This document shows positions 9,322-17,626 of a stretch of 64,000 nt of DNA, piece after piece. Origin of the DNA: Paenibacillus sp. PL2-23 (GTDB taxonomy: Bacteria; Bacillota; Bacilli; Paenibacillales; Paenibacillaceae); contig NZ_CP162129.1 of NCBI RefSeq assembly GCF_040834005.1, positions 1,822,001 to 1,886,000 of the forward strand, in the 5' to 3' direction. The position numbers and the translations under genes are program-made. The notes beneath the pieces are model-generated. The model was not told the origin of the DNA. It did no database searches and was given only the letters and a program-made list of their open reading frames with translations. Numbering within the stretch: the first letter of the stretch is position 1; the number at the start of each line of letters is the position of its first letter.

Positions 9322-12300
9322 ATGAAGCGACACAGTTTGATGATTCTGGTCTTCCTCATCATGATGGGAGCGTTCTCCTCGCAGGCGTATGGCATGTCCT
9401 CCAAGCACTGGGCGGATGGCACAATTCAGGCTTGGGTGCAGGCGGGATATGTCGAGGCGGCATCAGAAGAGGTAAAAAATCCGAATCGCGCTCTCTCTCG
9501 CGAGGATGCGGCAAAGCTGATTGGGAGCTCCATCGGCTGGGAAGCCATGGATGCTTCGAGACTGTCGAATGCGGGAGCAGCGGCATGGGCTGTTCAAGCG
9601 TCCCAAGGCAAGCCTATTGATCAGGCCAATAAAGGAGTTACTCGAGAGGAAGCCGTCATTATCGCTTCTGCATTCATAAGCGATGATGCTGCAGGAAGCG
9701 TAGAGCTGGACCGGATTTTCCGGGATATTGCCGGTATGAGCGCTGAAGGGAAGGCGGCGCTTAAGGCCGTATATGAGGCTGGAGTGTTCGTAGGCAACGG
9801 GAGCAAGCTGCGCCCTCAAGCGAAAATTACGTTCGCAGAGCTGGTGACGGCGCTTGACCGTGTCATCTCCTATCGTTATGGATTCCCTTCTCTTGATTTC
9901 GAGAATGGTGCGATTCCAGACTTTGTAACGACAGGAGATTCCACGATTGAAGTTGTCCACAACGAGGCAACGAACTCCAAGGCGTTGAAGGTCGTCTACG
10001 GCGCGGCGGACTTCCCGACTGTCAAATTCACGGCGACTACGCCTTGGCAATTCGGCAGCAGCAAAGCCTTGTCCTTCGAGGTCACGAATCCGACGGACAA
10101 GGACATCACCTTCTACCTGCGAATGGATGATGACAAAAGCGCGGACGGCGTGGCGCATTCCACTGTAAGCGCTGCCGTTGCGAAAGCAAACAGTACACAA
10201 AAATATTTTCTCAGCATGGGCTCGGAAGCGCTGGATCTCGGCATGCGGTTTCTGCCGCCCAATCCTGCCGGCAGCCAGCTTGGCTACGGCTGGGGAGAGA
10301 AGGGGCTGGACAGCAGCCATATCGTGGAATTCCAGCTGTGGCAAATGTATACGAAGCAGGAATCCACTCTCCTATTCGATAACATTGCCGTAATCGGCGA
10401 TCCCAATACGGATCTCAGCTACATGGACGACCTGGTGGATGGTTATGGCCAATACAGGGGCCTGGACTGGGAGGGCAAGGTACATACCGATGGGGATTTC
10501 CTTGCTGACAAGAAGGAAGAGGCTGCTGCGCTCGCCAGCGCCAAGCCGTTGGAAACGAGCAAATATGGCGGTTGGCTGAACGGACCGAAGCTTGAGGCTA
10601 CCGGGCACTTCCGTGTGGCGAAGCATGAAGGTAAGTGGACGCTGGTGGATCCTGAAGGCTACTTGTTCTTCTCCAATGGTCTTGATATCGTTCGACTGGA
10701 TGATATGAATACCTGGATCTCAGGCCGGGAAAATATGTTCACGGAGCTCCCCTCCAAGGATGGAGAGCTGGGCGAGCATTACACTTATACAACCATAGTA
10801 GGGGCTCCTCCACTGGGGCAAACAGAGGGCTGGCTGTTCAACCATTACCAGGCCAATCTGGAGCGCAAATACGGACAGGACTACGTGAAGGCATGGAAGG
10901 ACATCTCTGTGGATCGCTTCAAGAGCTGGGGCTTCAGCTCGCTCGGTAACTGGTCGGACCCGGCATTATTTTTCGGGAAGGGCGATGAGCATGGTATCGC
11001 TTATGTTGCCAATGGCTGGACGCATTGGGGACAGCATGCCACCATTCCAAGCGGAGGCGGCTGGGCGCCGGTAGCAGATCCATTCGATCCGGCATTTAAG
11101 ACAAGCGTGGACGACATGCTGGACGAACAAATATTGGCGTATGGCGTTGAAGATGACAAGTTTATGATTGGGGTCTACATCGATAACGAGATCGCTTGGG
11201 GCAATCCCGCCAATACGGGAAGCAAGTATGCGCTGATTAGCAACATTATGGCCATGGACAGCTCAGCTAAGAGCAGCTATGCCAAACGCACAATGATTGA
11301 CCACCTGAGGGCTGTTTATAAAAACAAAATTGAAAGTCTGAACAGCCAATGGGGCACCAGCTTCGCTTCGTTTGACGCTCTTGGCAAGCCTTATCAGCCG
11401 GCAGAGCTGTCCGAGGGCATGCTGCCTGACTATTCGGCCATGCTGAGTCTTCTGGCGGATGAATACTTCCGCATTGTGGATGAAGCGGTGAGCGCGAAGC
11501 TTCCCGATACCCTTTATCTGGGCTCGAGATTTGCGGAGTGGGGCACAAGCGAAGAGGTGCAGAAGGCAGCGGCGAAGTATGTGGACGTCATCAGCTTCAA
11601 TGTGTATAAAGAGGATGTGGAAGGCGAAAACTGGATGCATCTTGAGGAGCTCGATATGCCGGCGATTATCGGTGAATTTGCTTTCGCTTCGGATGACAGA
11701 GGCATGTTCGGAACGGGGCCAAACGCGGATACGTCGGCTGTGGATCAAGAGAATCGCGGCGAGAAGTATGTTCATTATATGGAGACTGTACTGAACAATC
11801 CTTATTTTGTCGGTGCGCATTGGTTCCAATATGTGGATCAGCCGCTGCTTGGACGCGCATGGGACGGGGAAAATTATAACCTAGGTTTTGTGGATGTAGC
11901 CGATGTGCCTTACGAGGAAATGGTCAGCGCTGCAAAGGATGTGCATGCGAGAGCATATGACATCCGCTTTCTTGGCAAGGGCACGGGTACAGGAGGCGGC
12001 CAGCCAGGCAAGGAGTGGCTGATGTCCTTTGAGTCGAACGAGGATTTGTCCATCGTTACAGCCTACAAAACAGCCGTTGTTCAGTATGGAGCCGCTGGCG
12101 CAACGGATGGCAAACGGGCGATGAAGGTTAGCGTAGGTACGCTAGACGCGGATTACTCCGGAGTGGAGATTAAGCCGGCAGCCCCATGGCACCTGGGGAG
12201 CAAGCCGCTCGTGGTCGCCGATGTGACCAATCCCAATGGGCTGCCGATCCAGCTTCGCGCGAATGTAACGGATAAGAAGGGCGCGCTTCGTACCTATTAT

Positions 12301-12513
12301 TTTGCCATTGGGGCCAAGGAATCCCGCACGATTTCGATAGCCCAGTTCAAGGCATCCGACCCTGTATGGGGGGAGCAAGAGGGCTTCTGGGGAGCGGAAG
12401 CGACGGGGCTCGACGCTTCGGGAATCGCCTCCATTCATCTGTATCTGTGGGAGGATGCGCCGGAGAGCGGTGATTCGTTTATTATCGATAACCTTCGCTT
12501 GTCACAGAAGTAG
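9322..12513 (+). CDS. SLH-anchored secreted GH50 agarase-like glycosidase
   Basis: This is a multidomain surface enzyme of 1063 residues. It has a signal peptide (about 1-24), three S-layer homology repeats (about 28-190) that anchor it to cell-wall polymer, and a beta-sandwich likely to bind carbohydrate (about 200-350). A GH50-type TIM barrel follows (about 355-885), with acid/base candidate Glu623 in YIDNEIAWG and nucleophile candidate Glu785 in IIGEFAFASDDRGMF. After a Gly/Thr linker near 888 comes a second sandwich to the end. Characterised GH50 enzymes are beta-agarases. It is the only clearly secreted glycosidase in the window, so it probably starts polymer breakdown. No companion GH117 or GH2 agar-pathway enzyme is visible, so its true substrate is open. 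Confidence 0.86.
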   Translation: MKRHSLMILVFLIMMGAFSSQAYGMSSKHWADGTIQAWVQAGYVEAASEEVKNPNRALSREDAAKLIGSSIGWEAMDASRLSNAGAAAWAVQASQGKPIDQANKGVTREEAVIIASAFISDDAAGSVELDRIFRDIAGMSAEGKAALKAVYEAGVFVGNGSKLRPQAKITFAELVTALDRVISYRYGFPSLDFENGAIPDFVTTGDSTIEVVHNEATNSKALKVVYGAADFPTVKFTATTPWQFGSSKALSFEVTNPTDKDITFYLRMDDDKSADGVAHSTVSAAVAKANSTQKYFLSMGSEALDLGMRFLPPNPAGSQLGYGWGEKGLDSSHIVEFQLWQMYTKQESTLLFDNIAVIGDPNTDLSYMDDLVDGYGQYRGLDWEGKVHTDGDFLADKKEEAAALASAKPLETSKYGGWLNGPKLEATGHFRVAKHEGKWTLVDPEGYLFFSNGLDIVRLDDMNTWISGRENMFTELPSKDGELGEHYTYTTIVGAPPLGQTEGWLFNHYQANLERKYGQDYVKAWKDISVDRFKSWGFSSLGNWSDPALFFGKGDEHGIAYVANGWTHWGQHATIPSGGGWAPVADPFDPAFKTSVDDMLDEQILAYGVEDDKFMIGVYIDNEIAWGNPANTGSKYALISNIMAMDSSAKSSYAKRTMIDHLRAVYKNKIESLNSQWGTSFASFDALGKPYQPAELSEGMLPDYSAMLSLLADEYFRIVDEAVSAKLPDTLYLGSRFAEWGTSEEVQKAAAKYVDVISFNVYKEDVEGENWMHLEELDMPAIIGEFAFASDDRGMFGTGPNADTSAVDQENRGEKYVHYMETVLNNPYFVGAHWFQYVDQPLLGRAWDGENYNLGFVDVADVPYEEMVSAAKDVHARAYDIRFLGKGTGTGGGQPGKEWLMSFESNEDLSIVTAYKTAVVQYGAAGATDGKRAMKVSVGTLDADYSGVEIKPAAPWHLGSKPLVVADVTNPNGLPIQLRANVTDKKGALRTYYFAIGAKESRTISIAQFKASDPVWGEQEGFWGAEATGLDASGIASIHLYLWEDAPESGDSFIIDNLRLSQK

Positions 12514-12529
12514 GCTGTCCCGCTGGTTT

Positions 12530-12566
12530 GAGCACTTTGTTTCCAATTGGAAACGGGTGCTCTTTT
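12530..12566 (+). terminator. Intrinsic terminator after the GH50 gene
   Basis: GAGCAC pairs with GTGCTC around an inner GTTTCC/GGAAAC stem, and the hairpin ends in TTTT. It lies 17 bases past the GH50 stop and separates it from the kinase unit. Confidence 0.8.
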
Positions 12567-12592
12567 CCACTTTGTATCTCATCCCTTACAAT
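12564..12592 (+). promoter_or_regulatory. Putative sigma-A promoter of the second kinase/regulator unit
   Basis: A -35 candidate TTTCCA (12564-12569) lies 17 bases before a -10 candidate TACAAT (12587-12592). A start point near 12600 would give a short leader carrying the AAGGAGAGG ribosome binding site. No direct repeats like those of the three activated promoters are present, suggesting constitutive expression of the sensors. Confidence 0.42.
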
Positions 12593-12627
12593 AAGAGGAC
12601 GTGATACTGGGAAGGAGAGGTGGAGCA

Positions 12628-14445
12628 TTGCGGATCTTGTATGCTATAAGCCGATACATCGGCAAGTCCCTGTATCGCAAAATATTATTGTCTTATTTGA
12701 TTATTATCGCTTTAATTGTATTCGTGCTCCTGTTCGACTTCTATTTCCGAACGGCTAATGACTTGCGGGCACAGGCAGTAGATAGTCACCTTCGCCTGAC
12801 GCAGCAATCCGCTTCCACGCTGAACGCGAATATGACGAACGTCAAAAGCTTTGCCTGGAACTACTTTGGAGACTTCGACTTTCATCAGTTTGTGCGCGGT
12901 ATGGGCACAGATCCAGAGGGACAAAGCTCCTACCGCGGCAAAATATCCAATTTTGTATACAATCATCCCATTGTATCGAATGTGGTGATCTCGCAGCTTG
13001 ACGGCTTCGCTATGCGGGTAGGCGGTCTGGTATCCACCCTGATTGCCCCGAGTGAAATGCAGCGCTTGACGGATGTCGCGATTGAAGCCAATGGCAAAGG
13101 CTTGTGGCTGCCTACGGATATGTACAATCCCAGTGCGTCAGGACAGCAGGTCGGTTACACGTTGTCGTACGTCCAAGCGATTAGACAAATTACCTTGACA
13201 TCGCCAGGTCCCATTATTGGTGTGATGCATTTTACGCTGTCATCGGAATCGCTGGAGCAGTGGCTGGCGGAAAGCGAGGGGAGCCGAGAGGGCAGAACCT
13301 ATCTGGTGGAAAAGGATTCTGGCACCGTCGTGTATTCCAGGAATGCTGGTGAGCGGGGAAAGCGTATCTTGACAGCCGAAGAGCTGCTGATGGTTGGCAG
13401 CCAGAGCAAAGGCCACTATTACCGTTCCAGCTCAGGAGAAAACCAATTGATCGCATATGACAGTCTGGGGCATACGGGCTGGCTTGTCGTTACGGAGGTG
13501 CCTACTCGGGTACTGACGGAGTCTGCCGACAATTTCACGAAGCGGACGATCTGGATTGGCGTGTTCACCCTGCTGTTCTCCATGCTGCTGGCGGGATTTA
13601 TTTCGTCCCGAACCATTACGCCGCTTAAGCTGCTTAGCAAAGGCATGAAAGCGATTGAGAAGGGCAATTATTCCGTCGTGCTTCCCGTACGTACCGAGGA
13701 TGAGATCGGGTATCTGAGCAAATCCTTCAATCGTATGACCAGGGAGATCAACCGTCTGATCAGCAAGGTATATGAATCGGAAATAGTGAAAAAAAATGCG
13801 GAAATCAAATCGCTGCAATCGCAGATCAATCCCCATTTCCTGTACAACACCTTAGGCATTATCGATAGTATCTCCTCGCTGCACGGGGACGAACGAGTAT
13901 CTCTGATCAGCCGTTCGCTGGCCAAGATGTTCCGCTATAATATAAGCGGCAATGATGTGTCCAAGCTGGATGCGGAATTTCAGCAAATCAGGCTCTATTT
14001 GTCCATACAGAAAATCCGGTTCGACAGCAGGCTGGACTACACCATTTATTTGGAGCCGGGTCTGGAGCAGGTGCCGATCCCAAAGCTTCTGTTCCAGCCG
14101 CTAGTGGAGAACAGCGTCAATCATGGAATCAGCCATAGCATTGATGGCGGGATTGTCCGAATTGAAGCGATTTCTCTGAGTCAGGACGAGCTTCAGGTGA
14201 AAATATGGAATAATGGATTGGTCATTGATGAGGAGCGGCAGCAGTGGCTGAGGGCGCTGCTGCAGCTGGAGGATGCTCCTGCAGGGCTTGAACATCAACA
14301 GGCTTCTATTGGCCTTCACAATGTGCAATCCCGTATCCGCATGTTATATGGTTCGGAATGCGGCATTACGTTCAACAGCGACGAGCAATATGGGACAACC
14401 TTTTCCATTACGATCAAGACCTATTTGCCCGACCAGGAGGCTTAA
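12628..14445 (+). CDS. YesM-type sensor histidine kinase
   Basis: This is a 605-residue membrane kinase. TM1 lies at about 18-40, then an extracytoplasmic dCache-like sensor, TM2 at about 308-328, HAMP, phosphoacceptor His403 in QINPHFLYNTLG, and a HATPase domain to the end. The TTG at 12628 was chosen because GAAGGAGAGG lies 7 bases upstream; the longer frame from a GTG at 12601 would start before that site. The response regulator gene begins 6 bases after its stop and a binding-protein gene follows that, so the three are co-transcribed. It probably senses, directly or through that lipoprotein, the oligosaccharide handled by the flanking GH50 enzyme and importer. Confidence 0.92.
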   Translation: MRILYAISRYIGKSLYRKILLSYLIIIALIVFVLLFDFYFRTANDLRAQAVDSHLRLTQQSASTLNANMTNVKSFAWNYFGDFDFHQFVRGMGTDPEGQSSYRGKISNFVYNHPIVSNVVISQLDGFAMRVGGLVSTLIAPSEMQRLTDVAIEANGKGLWLPTDMYNPSASGQQVGYTLSYVQAIRQITLTSPGPIIGVMHFTLSSESLEQWLAESEGSREGRTYLVEKDSGTVVYSRNAGERGKRILTAEELLMVGSQSKGHYYRSSSGENQLIAYDSLGHTGWLVVTEVPTRVLTESADNFTKRTIWIGVFTLLFSMLLAGFISSRTITPLKLLSKGMKAIEKGNYSVVLPVRTEDEIGYLSKSFNRMTREINRLISKVYESEIVKKNAEIKSLQSQINPHFLYNTLGIIDSISSLHGDERVSLISRSLAKMFRYNISGNDVSKLDAEFQQIRLYLSIQKIRFDSRLDYTIYLEPGLEQVPIPKLLFQPLVENSVNHGISHSIDGGIVRIEAISLSQDELQVKIWNNGLVIDEERQQWLRALLQLEDAPAGLEHQQASIGLHNVQSRIRMLYGSECGITFNSDEQYGTTFSITIKTYLPDQEA

Positions 14446-14450
14446 ACGAT

Positions 14451-16073
14451 ATGAGAATTATGGTGTTGGATGACGAGCCCATTATTCGACAAGGCATCAT
14501 CCATAAGATTCGTCAAACCGGTCTGCCTGTAGAGGTCGTAGCGGAAGCGGGGGACGGGCTCAAGGGGCTGGAGCTGATGAAGACAGCGAAGCCGGAGCTG
14601 ATTGTAACGGATATTCATATGCCCGGCATGAACGGGCTGGAATTTATCCGACACGCGTTGGAGCTGGATGCCCGGGTTAAGCTGGTCATTGTAACCGGCT
14701 ATGATCAATTTGATTATGCCAGACAAGCGATCAAATACGGAGTCAGCAATTATTTGGTGAAGCCGCTGGAGGACGATGAGCTGTATGCAACGTTGATGGA
14801 GCTGTTGGAGCGCAGAGAGGCGGAGCAGCAGACGGATCAGATGATTCAGGAGCTGAAGAGCGTGGCCGAAACAAGCCAGGAGGCTTCCCGTCAGCAGGTG
14901 CTTACGCAATTTCTGCAGGAGGAGGACTTCGCGGAGGCCAGCAGCGAGCTGGATGAGCTTGCGAAGCATGGAGCTGCCTTTACGGCGGTTGTCCTCCAAT
15001 TGGAGCCGTTCAAGGTGCCTCATGGCTCCTTTGGTCCAGGTGAGGAGGAGCTGCTCTGGTTCGCGATCAAAAATATTGTAACGGAGCGCTTCTTGTCCAA
15101 TGCCATCAAAGGTATTCTCGTGCACCATTCACTGCGGCGCTTCGAGCTGGTATATGTGCTTGGACTGCAGAAGGGGCAGGACAGCGCTGGAGTGACCTAC
15201 ACGCTGGAAGCGATTTCGTTCGGCATACGGAAGTATCTGAAGCTGGGTGTCACGATAGGCGTAGGGCCTTATCAGACTCAAATGGCCAAGGTGCAAGAGA
15301 GCTACCGGGAAGCGAAGCAGATCGCCAGGAACGCGATCCTTCATGGAGGGAATCGGATCTATCAGGCCCAGGGCGCAGCGAATGGGGGGCAAGAGGCGCA
15401 ACGGAAGTCCTTTATCGGCCAAGAGGATGTCAAGCTCCTGGAGGATTGGCTGGGCAAGTGGGAGAAGGACAAGGTTCACAAGTGGATCGAGCGGCGGCTA
15501 GGCGCCATTGTGCAGGAGCCCGCCTCCAGCTATGTGATGGTGGAATGGTTCTGTGTGGATTTCTATCTGTTCCTCAACAAATATTGGATCACCCATGCCA
15601 CGGACTCGCAGTGGGCGATTGGAGAGCTGACGGATCTGCAGCGAGAGCTGCAGCAAGCGACAGCATGGCATGAGATTGTCGAGCAGATGAAGCGGCTCGT
15701 TACGAATATGATTGGCTTATTGTCCAAATCCAATAATATTGAAGGAAAAGAAATTATGGAGGCAGTTCGGCTCTACTTGGAGCGCCATTACGCAGAGCCT
15801 ATCCAGCTGGCGATGATTGCGGAACGGTTCTTTATTCATCCCAATTACTTCTCCAAGCGCTTTAAGGAGAAATACGGGGAATCCTTTGTTGATTTCTTGA
15901 ATGGGCTTCGGATGAAGGAAGCGGCGCGGCTGCTGGTGGAGACCGATATGAAGATACGCGATATCAGCGAGAGGGTCGGCTTCGACGATGCGGCTTATTT
16001 CGGAAGCGTATTCCGCAAGCGCTTTGGCGTTACTCCAGGCCAATATAGGGATAAGAGCGCTCCGCATGCGTAG
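14451..16073 (+). CDS. YesN-type response regulator, receiver + AraC
   Basis: This 540-residue transcription activator has an N-terminal receiver domain with acidic pair Asp7/Asp8, phosphoacceptor Asp54 in TDIHMPGMNG, Thr82 and Lys104. A middle region of about 300 residues follows, typical of this family. The C-terminal AraC/XylS double helix-turn-helix has MIAERFFIHPNYFSKRF and ends in FRKRFGVTPGQYRD. The ATG at 14451 follows AGGAGG by 10 bases, while an in-frame ATG at 14358 lies inside the kinase gene. It is the best candidate to bind the direct repeats upstream of the dehydrogenase, GH50 and importer genes, though the regulator at the window start is the alternative. Confidence 0.93.
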   Translation: MRIMVLDDEPIIRQGIIHKIRQTGLPVEVVAEAGDGLKGLELMKTAKPELIVTDIHMPGMNGLEFIRHALELDARVKLVIVTGYDQFDYARQAIKYGVSNYLVKPLEDDELYATLMELLERREAEQQTDQMIQELKSVAETSQEASRQQVLTQFLQEEDFAEASSELDELAKHGAAFTAVVLQLEPFKVPHGSFGPGEEELLWFAIKNIVTERFLSNAIKGILVHHSLRRFELVYVLGLQKGQDSAGVTYTLEAISFGIRKYLKLGVTIGVGPYQTQMAKVQESYREAKQIARNAILHGGNRIYQAQGAANGGQEAQRKSFIGQEDVKLLEDWLGKWEKDKVHKWIERRLGAIVQEPASSYVMVEWFCVDFYLFLNKYWITHATDSQWAIGELTDLQRELQQATAWHEIVEQMKRLVTNMIGLLSKSNNIEGKEIMEAVRLYLERHYAEPIQLAMIAERFFIHPNYFSKRFKEKYGESFVDFLNGLRMKEAARLLVETDMKIRDISERVGFDDAAYFGSVFRKRFGVTPGQYRDKSAPHA

Positions 16074-16089
16074 AAAGGAGGGGAGAAGG

Positions 16090-17451
16090 ATGGTTGCAGG
16101 TATTGTGACAAAAGCGACATTAGGGGCGGGCGCTGTCCTATGGTTCCTGTTGTCTTTGACCGCGTGCTCCGGAGATAACCATCTGAAGCTGGAAGACGGC
16201 TTGACGGACCCTGTTGTCGAAATTGTTGTCTGGGACAAGCCATTCGCGGGTTCGGCAGAGAAGCCGTATTACGAGCGCATGTTTCAGGAATTCGAGCAGG
16301 CCTATCCCCATATCCGGGTGATTCATATGGAGGCGGCCTTCCAGAAGGAGCGCGAGCAGTTTATGACAGCTGTCGCAGGGGGCGAGCAGCCGGATTTGTA
16401 CAATGCCGCATTTCCCGATATGGAGTCGTACATTGATCAGGGCATTCCTGCCGATATTACAGAGATGTGGACACAATATCCGGACAGCGCCGACTATTCC
16501 TCCATTGCTATGGCGACAGCGGAGAAGGATGGACGAATCTATGGTATTCCTAACTTCATGTATGTGACAGCCTTGGCGTATAACAAACGGATTTTTGAGG
16601 AGAATGGCATCAACCCGGAGGAAGCTTTCCTGAATTGGGACTCCTTCGCAGCGGCGGCGGAGCAAGTGACCGACCGCTCCAGCAATCAATATGGCTATAC
16701 CATTCTGGGAACCGAGTGGGCGGATTGGTTCTATGAATATTATGTGTGGCAAGCTGGAGGCGATCTTACCAGCAAGAATCCTGATGGAACCGTACAGTTG
16801 ACCTTTAATTCCAATGCCGCGGTTCAGGCGCTGAGCTATTATCAGGATTTGAAGTTCCGCTATGGCGTGACGCAGCCCAACACGCTGCAAAGTCTGGATG
16901 ACAACAAAAAAGACTTCTACGCTGGGCGCGCCGCGACGATGATTACAGCCTCCAACTGGTTCGGGGAAATGCTGGAATCGGGTGTTGACATGGATGATAT
17001 CGGAGTGACGACGTTTCCGAAGGGTCCCGCTGGCGTGTCACTTGCGCAGGTGGGCGGAGGTATCTGGATTTTGAACCCGAACGCGACGGAAGAGAAGCAG
17101 CATGCAGCCTTCACCTACGCGACCTTCATGACCTCCAAATACGCTTTGGAGCAGATGCTTCGATTCCAGAAGGAGCAAGGCATGCTGCCCAATCTGCTGT
17201 CGGTGCGGGAGGACGTTGATCCCATCGCTTACGCGGAAGGGATGCCGGAGGAGCTTGTCCGCAGTATTCAGCGGGCAGCCGAGGGGAGTCGGCTTGAATA
17301 TTTCCTCAAGTCCCGTCTAAGCCCTTATGTCTCTGCTGCGGTTCAGGAGGTTCTGCTGAATGAAAACACAAAGCCATATGATGCCCTCACCCGAGCGCAG
17401 GAGAAAGCTCAGCGCGAGGTCATTGACACTTATAATATGGAGTTCGACTAA
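16090..17451 (+). CDS. Family 1 solute-binding lipoprotein without its own permeases
   Basis: This 453-residue lipoprotein has a signal sequence and lipobox LTAC with lipidated Cys26. It belongs to the sugar-binding family 1 proteins and is clearly paralogous to the binding protein that starts at 17627; both share PDMESYIDQGI, YGIPNFMYVT and similar C-terminal segments. It follows the kinase and regulator genes by 17 bases, with GGAGG upstream of the ATG, and is followed by a terminator rather than permease genes. It may therefore present ligand to the sensor kinase as part of a three-component system, or share the permeases encoded at 19079-21266. Function as a sugar-binding protein is secure; the signalling role is inferred. 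Confidence 0.85.
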   Translation: MVAGIVTKATLGAGAVLWFLLSLTACSGDNHLKLEDGLTDPVVEIVVWDKPFAGSAEKPYYERMFQEFEQAYPHIRVIHMEAAFQKEREQFMTAVAGGEQPDLYNAAFPDMESYIDQGIPADITEMWTQYPDSADYSSIAMATAEKDGRIYGIPNFMYVTALAYNKRIFEENGINPEEAFLNWDSFAAAAEQVTDRSSNQYGYTILGTEWADWFYEYYVWQAGGDLTSKNPDGTVQLTFNSNAAVQALSYYQDLKFRYGVTQPNTLQSLDDNKKDFYAGRAATMITASNWFGEMLESGVDMDDIGVTTFPKGPAGVSLAQVGGGIWILNPNATEEKQHAAFTYATFMTSKYALEQMLRFQKEQGMLPNLLSVREDVDPIAYAEGMPEELVRSIQRAAEGSRLEYFLKSRLSPYVSAAVQEVLLNENTKPYDALTRAQEKAQREVIDTYNMEFD

Positions 17452-17456
17452 CCCAG

Positions 17457-17490
17457 CGAGCGGACAGCCTTCCAAGGCTTCCGCTCGTTT
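17457..17490 (+). terminator. Intrinsic terminator after the kinase/regulator/binding-protein unit
   Basis: CGAGCGGA with AGCCTT folds back on AAGGCT with CCGCTCG (a bulge near the middle), followed by TTT. It lies directly after the stop at 17451 and isolates the next promoter. Confidence 0.8.
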
Positions 17491-17500
17491 CTGTATGTAT

Positions 17501-17566
17501 GGTTAAGATATTCGTATGAACCGCTTAATATATTCTTACAGCTCACGCCCCCATTCCTTCTACAAT
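17501..17566 (+). promoter_or_regulatory. Promoter with AraC-type direct repeats upstream of the importer operon
   Basis: GGTTAAGATATTCGTA starts at 17501 and GCTTAATATATTCTTA at 17523, 22 bases apart. The second ends at 17538, exactly 22 bases before a -10 box TACAAT at 17561-17566. This is the clearest of the three copies of this arrangement in the window and implies activation by an AraC-type regulator. Confidence 0.68.
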
Positions 17567-17575
17567 AAGAAGTGT

Positions 17576-17600
17576 AAAGCAAAGCAAAGCAAAGCTAAGC
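17576..17600 (+). repeat. Pentanucleotide tandem repeat in the leader of the binding-protein gene
   Basis: Four perfect copies of AAAGC are followed by TAAGC. They lie about 10 bases after the -10 box, so they are within the 5' leader of the transcript. A related stretch AAAGCAAAGCTAA recurs at the start of the coding region near 17636. Confidence 0.75.
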
Positions 17601-17626
17601 ACATCACTCGAATGGGGGAACTATCA

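Noticed and set aside
17576-17600. Tandem repeat read as a CRISPR or insertion-site fragment
   Set aside because: The unit is 5 bases without spacers or inverted ends, and no cas or transposase genes are near.
17516-17626. N-terminal extension of the binding protein from an ATG at 17518-17520 region
   Set aside because: It would lie upstream of the -10 box and place the signal peptide internally; the GTG at 17627 has a ribosome binding site and an ideal signal sequence.
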